Below are positions 45,542 to 56,640 of a stretch of 64,000 nucleotides of DNA, piece after piece. Where the stretch lies: contig OX485805.1 of the NCBI GenBank assembly GCA_950295325.1, positions 50,616,758 through 50,680,757 of the forward strand, given 5' to 3'. The stretch's first letter is position 1. Each line of letters starts with the position of its first letter. This stretch comes from Polytrichum commune (taxonomy: Eukaryota; Streptophyta; Polytrichopsida; Polytrichales; Polytrichaceae). The notes below the pieces were generated by a model, which saw nothing but the letters and a program-made list of their open reading frames with translations, was not told the origin of the DNA and ran no database searches. The position numbers and the translations under genes are program-made.

Positions 45542-48067
45542 CTAGAAAGTTGGTATTTGCTGAAATATAGAGCCGGACTGGAATAATGTTGATCTTGTGT
45601 TGTTAATCTTCCTACGCTGGACCTGTCCTCGCGTTCTCCTCAGTGTAGAATCTGTATGCTGGTGGGTACAAGGCATGGGCGTGGGGATTTGCATAGGGTG
45701 GGTACACCCACGGGTATGATAGTGGGGCAGGTCACGGTGCATGAGGTGCTTGAGAGCACTGTTGGACCTGCCTGGATTCTGCTGGGATAGCCTGCGCAGA
45801 TTGTGGTGGCTCCACCCTCTCCCGACGGCCCCTAGTTGCTCCTCTAGCTCTTGTGGTAAGAATCTCCTTCTTCTTCTCTTGTTTTTTCCTTGCTCGTTCT
45901 TGTGCGCGCTCCTCCTTGAGTTTTTGTTGTTGCTCTTTCGCAACCTTCCTTTGCTCTTTAGTGGCCTCTTTGTCCTTTTTTTTTTCTTTGCAGCTGCAGC
46001 TGTGGCCTCTTTTCTTGCTAGAAATTCCTCTAGTCCCGCAATATAATCCCTAGAAGTTAAGATTATGCTACTTGTGTAGTCTTGGAGAGGTTGCTGCCTG
46101 GTTCTCTTTTTAGCTGGAATGATCTCAGACAAGGCTAGGAAGTTACTTATGTTTTGCTCATTTCCCTCATGAATATGTGCACGAAATGCTGAATTTATTT
46201 TGATGTGTTGGTCACTTAAATGGTAGTCGCTTTCTTCTCCATTATGCACATCTACATAGTAGTACCTTGTAGGTGCATCCGTACTGATGCCTTTACACGG
46301 TGCATGTAGGTTGCTTCGCTCGCGTGTACCCTCCAACACCGAAGTTCCCAGACTGCAAGCTCCGAGATCACACTCTGCCTGATACGCATCTTCACCTGCA
46401 CTGCTTGAGTCCGAGTCATTGGACTGAGTCGCAGCGGCAATGTCGTAGCTCTCATGCCCCTCCTCGAAACCTTGACTGGGAGTCATTTGGGCCATGACTG
46501 CTTGATCATTTAGTGGCCGGATCCCTGTTTTTTGAAACCCTGACTTCATGTTCTTTGCAGTAAGGGATTTTTCTAATGCTTCAGATGTCCATTCACATAA
46601 GTGTGTTTTTTCTACCTTCTTGCCCTTGTTCAATAAACTCCATGAGTCTCTAATCTGTCTGAAAGCAATTTTGAAAGGTTTAAAACAAGACACATCCAAG
46701 GATTGTAGGGCATGGGAAGTATGGCTAGGTAAAGAGATGATATCTAAACCTGAATTCATGGCAATTGTAACTACCTCCAAGGTGACATGCGAATTGTGAC
46801 CGTCCAAAATTAGCAAGTGTCTGTTTGTGTTGTCAATTCCTGATATTTCCTTCAAAATGCCAATGAAATGCGAGATCCAGGACTCAAACAACCATTTAGT
46901 CATCCATGCGTTAGGTTGCATGGCCATGACCGCATTTGGCTCACAATTTTTGATATAGTCTTGTAGAAAGTAAGTCCCCTTTAAGATATAGAAGTTAAGG
47001 ATTTTTCCTCCTTCAGCATTGATACAGGAAAGGACAGACAAATGCTCACATTGGTCTGGCTCTATGGTGTGGACAGATTTGCTACCTACTTTTGCTAGGA
47101 CTGTTGCACCCCCCGATCGCCCTGCCTGCACTCCACTCTCGTCACAATTCCAGATGTTGGAGGGTGGATAGTTAAAGGTATTGTAAAGCTCTTGTAAGTT
47201 ACTGTAAAGGGTAGCTGCACTTGTGGGGCATAATCCCCTAGCCCTGCCCATCTCTAAACTCTGGCTTTTCCTAGATAATAACTTTGGATGTCTGAGTTTA
47301 AAGCTTCTAAGCCAGGATTTTCCAGGGACTCCGCTGGCACTCCATGGTGTTTCTCTTGTTTGTGTTGCCATTGCCACTTTTAACCTCAGCTGCCCTGAGG
47401 TTAATGGATGGCCTAGATCTTGCATCTTAAAACAATAATCAATTAACTTTCCCTCCTCCTCTTGACTTAACACTATTTTTGTTCCCCTCTTCCTCCCCAT
47501 CACTCTGCCATACAGATGGTCCCTCAAAGAGGACGTTAGAATCCCAAATGTGCGTGCAACAGCTCTTACCTCCATTCCCTGATCTGTGATCGCATCCATG
47601 GCTTGTTTTAATGCTGCATCTGTCCAGTTACCCGTTTTCTTCACTGCACCTCTTCTTTGTGAGCATTTGCTCGCCCCTCCAGTGTTGATTGGAGCTGATT
47701 GAGTATTCTGGGTGCATCCTATGATGGTCTTAGTATCTTTCACTCTGAATTCAAATTGAGATTGGCTTCTCTGCTCCCACGTGTTTGCACTTCTCAACCC
47801 CACCCTCCTACTTCTCTCGCTTTCCACACTCATAGATTTTGGTATGCGCTCCTGACTTTCATTTGCAATGGAATTGACATGCAGAGTAGGGGTACAAATT
47901 CTATATCTACTCCTCCCTTGCTGTAATTGAGCCATGTGGTCATCAAAGTCTATGAACCCTCTCTGCCCACCCTCAACTGAAATTTGCCCTCCCACACCAC
48001 AAACTTGAGTTTCTGGTATTTCCTCACTGCTCTGAAAGCCCTCAATTTCTTCTACAAATGTATCCAT
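45542..48067 (-). CDS. Pogo/Tigger-like transposase (CENP-B-type HTH plus DDE_1)
   Basis: A single intact frame of 841 codons reads from MDTFVEEIEG. Residues 1-145 are a Gln/Ser/Arg-rich leader. Residues about 148-195 (TDAALKQAMDAI, AVARTFGI) form a pipsqueak-type helix-turn-helix, followed by a CENP-B-like DNA-binding segment to about 290. The catalytic DDE_1 domain has its aspartates in WNCDESG (Asp309), LILDGHNSHV (Asp422) and LQSLDVSCFKPFK (Asp458), the DDD arrangement of pogo elements. The tail has a Lys/Arg-rich stretch at about 700-755 (KKKKRTKRP, KNKRRRRR), likely a nuclear signal. At 841 residues it is longer than many pogo transposases, because of both extensions. It would cut and rejoin its own element at TA sites in the nucleus. 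All catalytic residues are present; domestication is unlikely given the TIRs. Confidence 0.9.
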   Translation of the reverse strand: MDTFVEEIEGFQSSEEIPETQVCGVGGQISVEGGQRGFIDFDDHMAQLQQGRSRYRICTPTLHVNSIANESQERIPKSMSVESERSRRVGLRSANTWEQRSQSQFEFRVKDTKTIIGCTQNTQSAPINTGGASKCSQRRGAVKKTGNWTDAALKQAMDAITDQGMEVRAVARTFGILTSSLRDHLYGRVMGRKRGTKIVLSQEEEGKLIDYCFKMQDLGHPLTSGQLRLKVAMATQTRETPWSASGVPGKSWLRSFKLRHPKLLSRKSQSLEMGRARGLCPTSAATLYSNLQELYNTFNYPPSNIWNCDESGVQAGRSGGATVLAKVGSKSVHTIEPDQCEHLSVLSCINAEGGKILNFYILKGTYFLQDYIKNCEPNAVMAMQPNAWMTKWLFESWISHFIGILKEISGIDNTNRHLLILDGHNSHVTLEVVTIAMNSGLDIISLPSHTSHALQSLDVSCFKPFKIAFRQIRDSWSLLNKGKKVEKTHLCEWTSEALEKSLTAKNMKSGFQKTGIRPLNDQAVMAQMTPSQGFEEGHESYDIAAATQSNDSDSSSAGEDAYQAECDLGACSLGTSVLEGTRERSNLHAPCKGISTDAPTRYYYVDVHNGEESDYHLSDQHIKINSAFRAHIHEGNEQNISNFLALSEIIPAKKRTRQQPLQDYTSSIILTSRDYIAGLEEFLARKEATAAAAKKKKRTKRPLKSKGRLRKSNNKNSRRSAHKNEQGKNKRRRRRFLPQELEEQLGAVGRGWSHHNLRRLSQQNPGRSNSALKHLMHRDLPHYHTRGCTHPMQIPTPMPCTHQHTDSTLRRTRGQVQRRKINNTRSTLFQSGSIFQQIPTF

Positions 48068-48492
48068 GATTGATCTAATTAACCTCCAAAGAGCACTTCA
48101 ACCTCACTCTTGTTGCAAGACTAAAATCCCCATGGTTCCTCACAAACACAAACACTTATACATATAAACATGTCCTTACTGGACTGCAATAAAAATCATG
48201 CCGCCACCTCAAGCTGCCCATTTAGGCGCACAAATCCAAACACCTTTATTACAAAATCCGCCCACTTCGGGGCCAATTTTTTCGAGCTTACAAACTCTTA
48301 ATTGCACCCCCACTACCCCCCTTTCCCAAACTCTGAAATCCATTTTTCATGCAATCAGACCCTGTAATTCGCCCTACTCTACCCTTCAAAGCGTCCTGTG
48401 AACAGTAAAAGTACCCAGATGGGCGCTGCTATAAACCCACACGTACAGTTCAGTGAACCCAGCCTCCGACCCTAGGGGGCGGCATTTAGACC

Positions 48493-48517
48493 CGAGCGGG
48501 AATGTGGCCCGCTACCT
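48493..48517 (-). repeat. Right TIR of the pogo-like transposon
   Basis: This is the inverted partner of the left TIR. The transposase promoter should lie between here and the start codon at 48067. That stretch is richer in C and G than its surroundings. Confidence 0.82.
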
Positions 48518-48519
48518 TA

Positions 48520-50227
48520 GTTGCAAATCCTATTTGTTCTCATTCGTTATGGGATTGAGTAATGAGTTCCAGTTAAGAATTATTATGGTATAAGTTATGA
48601 TGAAATCGAGAAACATGTTTTGTGTCTTTGAGATGTATTTATGAGAATAATATTAGAAGGTGCAAACAATTATGGCGAGTGTGCACATCATTGAATGTAT
48701 CAACCGGTGTCTGACTCTTTATGTGATTGGCTTAGCATATATTCTTCGCACTTTGTTTTGCTGAAGAATTTATTGAAAAGCCATAACTAGATATTGTGGC
48801 ACTTGGAAATAAACATCGACTGTCATAGTAATTGATAAATTAACATCATCAAATAGTTGGTCACTTTCAAAGTGCTTCTAACGAGGGGCAGTCATTGGTC
48901 ATATGAAGCTGATATTGAAGATTTGTAGCAAAGAGACATTTCAAAAATGCAAGTGAGTATTTCATTCATACCTCCTTAGTCACAACCTCTATCAAAGACT
49001 AATTCTGCATCTTCTATAGATATACCAAAATGTTGCTATTAATATATTTGGATTTCAAATTCAAAATTACAATCACTACAAATTGGTGAGTTTTGTTTTG
49101 ATTTCATTTCGATTACATAAACTAACTTGTTCTCTGCGGCTAGCTCTGACTGTGGTACATGACTTTAGCATGTTGAGGTTATTGGTGGATATGAGAGAAG
49201 AAATTGCTTCAAACAAACAGGTAATCATAGCAACCAAGAAAAATTTATGTAAGCAATTATTGTTGATATCAATCATTTCAGTGTATTTTAGGCCATCTAT
49301 ACTGCCAAATTTGTTTTTTGAATTTTGAAGCAGTTGCGAGATGACTTGATAATGAGGCTAATTATTGGACACGAAATTACTGTAATTGTCTTCATGTAGA
49401 CAACTTACTACTTTACGCAAGTAAACCAATTTCACACATATATTATAATTTCCTAGATCATATTTAAGTGTTTGAAGAGTCGTGTCCACTACAAAGAGGT
49501 TGTGATTAACTACCATAATTAATGATAACTACGGTTTTTTCATTTACACTACTTGTGTGCAAATCCTTGATAACAAAATAAAATCTGATACTTGTTTGTC
49601 TTTCAGATCTATGTCTAGACGCCATCGAGAATAAAGAAACAAAGTTAGAATGAAGGAAGATTTGAGATGTCACAAATCAAACCTTACTTGTTGTTGCGTA
49701 GATTTGTTGATCGGTGGTCTACCCCGGTGTCCTCTTCCACGTCCCTTTCCAAAGCTGCAATTTCAAATTTTATAGGTATGTGCTATAAACTTCTATATAA
49801 ATCATATTTTTAAATTATTACTATATCATATGAAATTATGAATGCTTAAGTTTTTGAATCTTACCTTAGAATAAGTAGAAGTTGCACCAATGCATTTGAT
49901 CTCCTAGTCACAATTTTAATTCTTGAATATGAACTTGTTGTGTTTGATATTGTAGATGAAGGCATCTTTCTTGTCATGCCCCATAGTGTGGCCATGCTGG
50001 TCGTGTTGCTTGAAGTAGTGAGCAATGATACTCTAGTGAAAGACTTTTTCAAAATTGTGTTTAAAGACACTTCCACACATGTATATTCGTTGTCATTGTT
50101 GTTATTTGTTTTCACCGCTTCATTCTCCTCAATGTTGAATAATGGTGTTTTGATGTTGTCAATCATGACTTACTTTTGAAACTCTGGTTGAAATGCATGT
50201 TGTAAACATATATAGCTTAATCATTTC
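48520..50227. other. Gene-empty region
   Basis: No gene is supported. Part of 49860-50227 may be the decayed 3' end of the transposase remnant next to it, but no motif shows this. Confidence 0.35.
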
Positions 50228-51020
50228 TTAGTTTACTTTCAAGTCTTCAAATTTGTTAATTTGATTTGAAATCACTTGCATTATAAACTTGTTAAATTCC
50301 ATCTGAAATACATGTTTGAAAGGCCTTTGTAAAATAACATCTCTTGGTTGAAAAACATATGTGCAATTGGCAAGTATAAAGAACAAATAAATCCTAGGAT
50401 GATTGCTCTTCATCCACACCCTAAACTCTTTGTTAATATGAACACTCCAATAATTAATGAGCCAAATCATATCTTGATGTGTAAGAAGTCCCAATAAATT
50501 TATTTGTGGTGTTCTATAATTTAATAAAATATTGTTTACAAAAAAATTGCATGTGTTTAGAGTAGATGAATAATTTGAGGAGAATATAAAATACCAACTA
50601 TCTTCTTTACATGCAATGTGTTCATCATTCTTAGGAAGAAGGGTATTGGAATCCACCCTTAAAAAATCACTTGAAAATGTAAAATATTATTATTGGTTGC
50701 TGAAGAGACAACCACAGTGATTTGACGTTTATCTTCAATTCCTTGTATCTTCAGATGCTTAGAGTTTGTTTTTTCACGTTCGAGCTCTACATGTAGGAAC
50801 AAGATGAATGCACGTTTGGTCTGTATTTGCAACTAATTCCTTTGGAATGTTGTAAATCTTCACTAAACATGCACATTTTTGTGCCATCTTCTTCGCTTGA
50901 TTTTCATAATCTAATGATAGTTTTTTGCCTGATATTGTTGCAGCTCGGTACCTCCAATTTATCTCAACTTTAATGAATGCTAATGTTCATTGATAATTCA
51001 TACAAAATCCGCTAGAGTCC
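50228..51020 (-). pseudogene. Decayed DDE transposase of a second, unrelated family
   Basis: Minus-strand fragments in order are YRAATISGKKLSLDYENQAK (about 50955-50895), YNIPKELVANTDQT followed by IHLVPT (about 50860-50790), then a longer open stretch from 50656 with MIWLINYWSVHINKEF and LANCTYVFQPRDVILQRPFK. These match plant transposase-like proteins with NTDQTG, LIDCWSVH and QPADV-type motifs. The second catalytic Asp (LIDCWSVH) is Asn here, and stops and frameshifts break the first half. The motifs differ clearly from the pogo-like transposase at 45.5-48.1 kb. Confidence 0.6.
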
Positions 51021-51254
51021 TCTAGCAAGTGGGGTTTTAGTTTTGAAATGATTTTTTTATTATATCTTGTATGCAGACTTCATTCAAATATTGACGAGCA
51101 ATCATTTGCTTCTTCAAGACCTCACAAATATTTTTTTCAAGAAGAGGATATGAGGCTAAAATTAAACAATATTGTGTAGACTTGGGAAAATAAGTGTCAA
51201 ATTCTACATACTTCTTGATGTTGTTTTTAAAAACTCCATTTGAATGAAATCAAC

Positions 51255-51660
51255 CACGGGTAGATCACTCCATTGTCAAGTTGAACACCACGTGCGACCA
51301 AAAAAAATCTTCTTTTGGTAAGTTGCACCACCAAAATGGGTCAAAATTTTATCAAAATTTTTTCATGAGTAGATATACACAGTACCTATGACATAGTCAA
51401 AAGTGGTAACTAAATTTGATGATTTATTTTTTTCATAAAACATACCATTTCTAACTAGAATGACACAGAATTGAACTAAAACAATTACTAAAAAAAATAA
51501 AGATGACTAAAAATTTCAAAAAAGTATACAAAAGATACTATCAATGGTTATGTATATGTAGAAAAAATATCATAAATTTAAAATTATATATGGCATGTAA
51601 TATAGGGGTAGCAAACTTTGTCCACACGTGGTGTCAACTTGACAATGAAGTGACCTCCTT
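51255..51660. repeat. Inverted-repeat element, about 400 bp
   Basis: GATCACTCCATTGTCAAGTT with GAACACCACGTG at the left is inverted at the right as CACGTGGTGTCAACTTGACA with ATGAAGTGACC. The direct repeat GAAATCAACCA lies outside both arms (about 51245 and 51663), so it may be a MITE with a long target duplication or a duplication of host sequence. Confidence 0.55.
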
Positions 51661-52521
51661 GTGAAATCAACCATGCATGGTTCCTTTATTCAAATAATCA
51701 TAAACACAATTCAAACCTCATGGCTTTCTATAGGCTGACCTCAAGAAGTTCTATGCATCCCCAATGTTTCAATGTTGTTTAACAACAACATAGATAGAAG
51801 GTTGCTCCACTTCCACCGCTCTCTTCTTTTCTTCCTTAGAAATTGCTGTAAAAAAACATAAAATCTAGTTCCTTACGCTTTGGACGGACACACATATACA
51901 TACACACACATATCAAGAACAAATGTACACCACAATCCAACAATAAAATGAAAATTTGAAAAGATAGTAATATATACAAAATACTACTAATTGAGATTAT
52001 GACATTTAATGAGGTTAAACACACCAAGGCCGCCACAAATGAATGATTTTTTTTAAAATCTTTCATTGTCGTAGACTAGCCTTGTATTAAAGTGACGAAT
52101 ATTTTTTATTTTTATTTTTTTTATTTATTAATTTATTGCTACCATGCCGGACCCACTTTCTCCACTTTAATTAATTATTCGGCATGAGATGCCGACCCTA
52201 ACAGTTGAGTACAGTATTACACTTGTTGTTAGTATTATCTCGGATTTTCAACACAAATTTGTGGATGTGACAATCATATGTTATAAGAATAAGTGTAGCA
52301 CATGTCTTTATATGCATTATTGTTTTTGAGCGTATCTTTCGTCCATTTTTACTTAAAACATAGTTCCTAAGTGAGGGAGGGACAAAACATGGTCACTTAG
52401 GCACTTAGGGGTGAATTCAACATGCTTAATATGTTAACATACTGGTACATGGTAGGTGACAAGTAGGGACTTTGATACTTTGATGTTGAAATGCTTATTT
52501 TTGAGGTGACACATGCGATTC
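51661..52521. other. Gene-empty region
   Basis: AT-rich sequence; no gene or repeat was recognised. Confidence 0.4.
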
Positions 52522-52546
52522 AAAAAAAAAAAAAAAAAAAAAAAAA

Positions 52547-52583
<37 letters not shown>
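52522..52583 (+). repeat. A28 run followed by (AAC)n
   Basis: A run of 28 adenines passes straight into about 11 AAC units. This can arise from the tail of a retroposed RNA, but I could not recognise a SINE or LINE body upstream. Confidence 0.9.
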
Positions 52584-52584
<1 letters not shown>

Positions 52585-52622
52585 CATGATCTTGATATGA
52601 GCAAAATTCAATAGGCTTGGAC

Positions 52623-54786
52623 ATGAAGGGGGGAGAGGGGGTTGGACTCTTCATTGGAAACCCAAATGACGTGCATGGGTTGCTAATCAATTAAGCCCCC
52701 TATATACAAGAAATTTATAGAGAAAAACGAATGTATACATACTAATGGCAAGCTAGAAAATGGATTCATGTATTTATACTAGGATTTTCAATGCAATGTA
52801 GTAAATGCCTCCACTACATATACAAAATAAAATCTTGAATTAAATAAACTTTAATTATATATAAAACCCACTTTCAATTTCCAGTGAAAAAATCATTGAA
52901 CATTTTTTTCCCATCCATAGCATATAAGTCAACGATTGCATCAAGCAAACAAAGACAAGGGTAAAATAATTTAGCAATAATCCACTGCAAAACTCAAAGG
53001 AGCCCATGAGCTCTCCAAGAGCCTCCAATTTGCAAAAACCTAGAATTCAAATGCAAACCCCAACAAGAATGGACAAGATAGTCAATGAGGAATATTATCA
53101 TATGACAACAATGGATGGGAATCATGAATTGGATGAAACTGACAAATTTATTGTCAGTTTTTCCTCTAAATCCTAGGCCCCATGTAGAACATAATTTTAG
53201 GCTAAAGTCTAAAATATGAAATTTTTGATTTCTTATCTTTTGGACTTAAGATGGAAGTGGCAAGCTATAATCGGATGAATAGCATTTAGGAGTGGTTACA
53301 ACAAGCAACAAGCACAAGGCAGAGGTTATAATTGTTTACCAGAGGTGAAGATAAAAGACTATTGCTTGAGGAACTGAGATGGCCAATTCCAACGAGGATA
53401 GTCTAGCTAGAGGCAAGTTAGAGAGATAGGCAAAAGACCTGATTACAGAAGTTAGTTTTTGTTTCTAGCCAAGAGTTGAAGTTGAAGAATGAGAGATGAT
53501 GCAGAAGGAGTGAAGATCAAAGAAGGTAGAGTGTGATCAGAAAAGTTGAACATGAAGGATACAAATATCCACTGTTACTAGGCAATAGCCTGAATGCAAG
53601 TCAGAGAATCAACGAGGGAAGAAGACAAAAAGAGTGATATGCCGAGAGGCAATAGCTTGAGATGAATTTAGTAAAGATAAAGCGAGTTAAGAGTGAAAGA
53701 GACCGAACTTGTGAGAGTCTGATAACCATGCTTCACATGAGAGATGTTGCGCAAACAAGAAGTGGTCATAGCCAAGACAAAGCCAATAGCTTGTGAAAGG
53801 TAAGGTGAAAGAGAATCAAAGAGAATGCTGACAACATGTGAGGGATGTGACACAAGAGAAAGGTAGTTAGTCTAAATGTGGTTGGAATGATAAGAGAGTT
53901 GTGAGGCGAGGGAGAAAGTCAAACTCATGAGGAATGACCTAACCATCAAAGTACAAAAGTGAGAGAAAAGAAGTTTAAAGAGGCTAGGGTTGTCAATAGT
54001 CTAAAACAAGAGGCAATAGCCTTAAGAGCCAAAAGGTTGATCTTATGATTAAGATTGGATGTTATCTTTGGATCAATGTTGTGATAAAGACTAGGCTAGT
54101 TGAGTTGTATGCTAACTAGGAATATAGCGTATATGATTGTATGTTACCTTAAATGTTTGTAGGGATTGTCAACCAAGATGCTATATTGGATGACGATTCG
54201 TGAATGAGATAAGTTCATAGGAATATTTACGATTGATGATATTAAATGAGCCTTCTCATCAAGGGAAAAGATACTAACCCCAATAGGATGAAACTCCATT
54301 GGAAGACTATGGCCACTATAAAGACAATTGCCAAACCAAAGACTATTGCGAAAGCTGAAAGAGCTTCGCAACTGACATAGTGGATGGAATTAGAGCAATA
54401 GGAGTCCACACACAAAGAATGGAATCACACATGATTGAGAAAGCACGGATGAACCATAAGAGTGTGAATTAAACCTAATGAAGGAGTAAAAGACATAGAT
54501 TCTTATTTGAAACCTAAATCCAACGTGACATTAATCCTTATAGACACTAGCTCAGTCTTCCCTGTGACCTTGTGCCCTAGGTTAGTTTGGAGTGATAGAA
54601 AAACCTTAACTACACCCCTTTATGTACATCTATCTTTACTTCAATATTCTTAATAGCCTTTTTAAATGTACACACTAGAAAAAATATTACTTGTCCCATA
54701 TGTATATTATGTACGCTAACGTCTCAAACAATACCCCTTCTTACACTCGTGTTAGTTCATGTGGTATGAAGAATCCACCCCCTCAT
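52623..54786 (-). mobile_element. hAT-like element (reverse) carrying a solo LTR of family 2
   Basis: The left end GGGGGTTGGACTCTTCATTGG-like sequence and right end ATGAAGAATCCACCCCC are inverted. The perfect 8-bp duplication GCTTGGAC lies at 52615-52622 and 54787-54794, the clearest hAT-type signature in the window. Without the LTR at 53183-54614 the element is about 730 bp, matching other members. Confidence 0.82.
53183..54614 (+). mobile_element. Solo LTR, family 2
   Basis: It starts TGTAGAACATAATTTTAGGC and ends ACCTTAACTACA, giving TGTAG/CTACA inverted ends. The flanks CCCCA (53178-53182) and CCCCT (54615-54619) are a five-base duplication with one change. It interrupts a hAT-like element at a place where its relatives are continuous. 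It is unlike family 1. The motif GCAATAGC or close variants recurs at irregular spacing (about 53583, 53650, 53785, 54011). There is no coding region. Confidence 0.65.
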
Positions 54787-54794
54787 GCTTGGAC

Positions 54795-55540
54795 ACCATT
54801 AAAACTAACCTACTACAAACATTTTGTGGAGAAAATGTACATAATATGCTCATAGTTTAATCTTAATGTAATGTGGATCATTAATGTGTGCATGTATGTT
54901 GCGAGATGAGTTTGATTTGCTGTTGAGATTGGAAACATAGTTTGTTCAAAACATTAAAAACCAGAATAATTAATGCGAATGCAATGCATGGCAATTTTGT
55001 TTGTGAACGCTCTAGGCATTCGTTCATTTGTTAGTGCACTTTTCAACCCTTCATGCAGCATGGTAGAAAGCCAGTGTGTGTGTTTGGAAGGGGTGTTTAG
55101 AGGTGTTTTGTGATTTCTAACATCAATTTACAAGAAAATATTCAAGGATCCTGAAGGGTTAACCAAAACCATGAATGCCTCCATAAAGAATCAAGAGACC
55201 AGGTTGATGATTCCTTCCTTATATATCTCAGTAACTTAATTGCGAGCACAATGTGATGTACATGCTGAGTGACGATGCTTATTTGAACACTTGGGATTTG
55301 AAATTTTTTATTTTCACTCACTGTCACGTGGGCTCATACAGGCTAGTATGAAGATTCGGTGCTGAGGTCCATCCAGCCTCTATTTCATTGAAATGTATTG
55401 GCCAAGTATCCAATATTATACTCCAAATTCACACCATATAATTTAAGGTGTCAACAGATCATGACAAGTTTCGGGTCATTTCATGTCAGCGGTGTGAATT
55501 TCGTGTCATTCCACTTCTGTTAGGCTACAAGGATAATAAA
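54795..55540. other. Gene-empty region
   Basis: No supported gene or repeat was seen. Confidence 0.4.
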
Positions 55541-56640
55541 CAACCTTCCATATATATTCCGCCAATTCTAAGCTAAAAGACTTGTTTTAGAAATTAAAAA
55601 AACTTAGACCACATTCAAAACATTTTCTACAAGTTGTAGTAATCAAGACATTTTGTCACCAGTCTGGAGCTCTGTCCGGGAAGAACCGGCGGTTAGTTAC
55701 ACATGAACTGGTTGGGTTTGAGAAACGACCAGTTGAAGTTGGAGACTTGAGGAGAATTACCGATCATTTTAGAGGAATCTATAGAATATACCTCAAATGA
55801 ATTAAGCAAAACCGGAAGATGTCAACATGTAACCAGCTGGATTATGAATCACAAGGATCTTGACTGACTATGCCCAAAAACTTCCCAGGCACTGGTCTGG
55901 AGTGCTCACCAGCTGTGCAATAATTTCTGGTTTGTTTGAAAACATAGAATGGCTTATATATATAGTGTTTATATTCATCTCTGTCAGATTAGACTAGAAG
56001 AAGCCTGGGTCAGCTCCAATCGTGAACACTTGAACAATGAACGGGGAGAACTGGCTGCTTGTGACAGATGAACTGGTTGAGTTTGAGAAATAACTGGCTG
56101 AAGTTCAAGACTTCAGGAGAATTAATTACCCATCAGTTTAGAGGAATCTATGGAATATACCTCCATTAATACCAAGACAAACCGAAGAATCACAACATGT
56201 AACTGGTTGGACTTGGAAACAACTAGGATCTCGACCGATTATGCCCAAAAATCTCCCCAGACACTGCACTTGAACAATATGATCGCCATACTGTTAATTA
56301 ATGAGTGATTCTTTGGGAGTAATGCAAGGCTCATCAGGCAAACATGTTATCAGCATTTCTGATATAAGAATGTTGAGGAGCACATCAGATTTCGGCGCCT
56401 CTATGTGCCTTGAATGTGGCACAAATCTCCACAAAAAGTATACCCACAATATTCCCCACATCCAATATAAGATATATGTTTTAATTATGTCTATTGACTC
56501 AAATAAGAAACGGTGACACTGTCATGGTGCAACTGTCATGAATACTTTCTGCGTCTTGAGTCTGATCTTCGAACTTGACCATGCAAAGAGGAATGGGTTT
56601 TCATCACATGTAGAATAATTGTGGGAAATTGAGCTTGAAA
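55541..56640 (+). repeat. Unclassified repeat, copy 1, with internal duplication
   Basis: It shares ordered blocks with 61250-61870: an ATTCCGCCAATTCTAAGCTA-like start, then TCCACAAAAAGTATACCCAC, then GTCTTGAGTCTGATCTTCGA and ACTTGACCATG. Inside copy 1 a 240-bp segment is present twice, at about 55700-55905 and 56055-56270 (ACTGGTTGRGTTTGAGAAA; TTTAGAGGAATCTATRGAAT; ATTATGCCCAAAAA). No termini or protein were recognised. Confidence 0.6.

Larger units (their letters stand above)
44787..48517 (-). mobile_element. Complete pogo/Tigger-like DNA transposon
   Basis: The 3731-bp element is bounded by 25-bp imperfect inverted repeats. The left starts AGGTAGAGGGGCCCT and the right, reverse-complemented, AGGTAGCGGGCCACA; both continue TTCCCGCTCG, with 21 of 25 matching. 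TA lies directly outside both ends (44785-44786 and 48518-48519), the target duplication of the Tc1/mariner/pogo superfamily. It holds one long intact gene on the minus strand. The intact frame and well-kept ends suggest a fairly recent insertion. Confidence 0.85.

Noticed and set aside
45741..46053. Plus-strand frames of 66-101 codons rich in Leu, Phe and Ser
   Set aside because: They are antisense to the Lys/Arg-rich tail of the pogo-like transposase.
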